Position numbers and translations under genes: made by a program. A stretch of DNA of 64,000 nt from Acanthaster planci (lineage: Eukaryota; Echinodermata; Asteroidea; Valvatida; Acanthasteridae): NCBI RefSeq assembly GCF_001949145.1, contig NW_019091450.1, positions 195,493 to 259,492 on the forward strand, in the 5' to 3' direction. The notes below the pieces were generated by a model. That model had not been told where the DNA came from. It saw only the letters and a program-made list of their open reading frames with translations, and searched no databases. This document shows positions 1 through 64,000 of this stretch, piece after piece (the first letter of the stretch is position 1; each line of letters starts with the position of its first letter).

Positions 1-609
1 GGGACCTTTCCCCCCCCCCCCCAGTGGCCCCATTCGAAAGGGTTGAATTGTACAAAACCTCCCTCCGTGCAAGCCGCAGTGCATCAGCTTTTGGTGCCAC
101 TCCCGTCTCGAGGAAATGTGCGCACTAACATCAGTGCTGAAGAAAATGCTCACCAACCGTGAGTAAATAAGTGAGTAGTGAGTAGGTCAGTGAGTAAGCT
201 GACTCTTGGCCACAAGTAGCAAGGTCCAGGTGGAGGAATATAGAGGTATTTGCAGCAAACATTAAGACTGGAGTTTTGACTAACACATCAATGGTCAATT
301 TTCTGGTATTAAATTGCTGATGTCCTGAATGTTTCCTCAATGATCGCAGAAAACAAACACATTTTGAGGGTTTGTATGGCCAAAAATATTTAACTTTTAT
401 ATGATCTATTTGTCCATCTCATTTTAGAGAATGCCATTTTAAGATCCCAAATGGCACATTTAGAGCACCATAGCCCTGTAAATGCTTGGTCACTGAATCA
501 AATGATAGCAGAAACACTTATTTGCTTGCAGTATTGCTGTTGCTATCTTGGCATTTCATAAAGTGCCTTTAAGAATTCCACTTCATCGAGGCTAAGCACT
601 CCCACTTAC
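1..609. other. Left flank, no supported exon
   Basis: The gene must continue here or further left, since E61 ends mid-codon. I looked on the minus strand for a cysteine-rich TIL-type exon with proper splice sites and found none I can support. There is a C run at about 11-22. Confidence 0.6.
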
Positions 610-63917
<63,308 letters not shown>

Positions 63918-64000
63918 CTTCAAAGAAAAAAACAAGAAGTCCATTTAAGACCGCATTCAAACTGTTTTATTTCTAGTCAGAAAGCAGTGCAATGAAAAAT

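Overview
The window is eukaryotic: 61 short coding exons separated by GT-AG introns of roughly 0.2 to 6 kb, many intronic inverted-repeat (MITE-like) elements, a tRNA-derived SINE and satellite-type repeats. A very large secreted EGF/Ig/VWC/VWD gene together with a TRIM-NHL gene points to an invertebrate deuterostome. Amphioxus is my first guess and a hemichordate or echinoderm is possible, but the sequence alone does not settle it.

Almost the whole window is one gene on the minus strand, read from about 63.9 kb down to about 0.6 kb and open at both ends. I rebuilt 61 exons from splice sites and codon phase. They join into one frame of 8,016 nt, exactly 2,672 codons with no stop. The order from the N-terminal side is: an array of 18 short WIF/tenascin-type EGF modules interleaved with 9 Ig domains (63.9 to 25.4 kb); two calcium-binding EGF modules (24.8 to 24.1 kb); one truncated and 13 complete von Willebrand C (VWC) modules (23.3 to 6.3 kb); and a von Willebrand D domain followed by C8 (5.5 to 0.6 kb). 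The VWC array plus VWD/C8 resembles kielin/chordin-like proteins (KCP) and BMPER, which modulate BMP signalling outside the cell. The long Ig/EGF front half is not part of those vertebrate proteins as I know them. The signal peptide and start lie right of the window, and the end of the protein lies left of it.

A second, unrelated gene sits on the plus strand inside the 5.8-kb intron between exons 24 and 25 (37,039-42,806). It has two coding exons (37,876-38,983 and 40,082-40,707) encoding a 577-residue RING, B-box, coiled-coil and NHL-type TRIM protein, probably a ubiquitin ligase.

The introns carry several families of short inverted-repeat elements, seen as 3 copies (family A), 5 copies (B), 1 copy (C) and 2 copies each (D, E). 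There are also single fold-back elements, a six-unit 39-bp minisatellite, short direct duplications and one perfect 22-bp-arm hairpin. A 22-base run of N at 39,299-39,320 is an assembly gap inside a family A copy. I found no rRNA, functional tRNA, CRISPR or bacterial-type feature.
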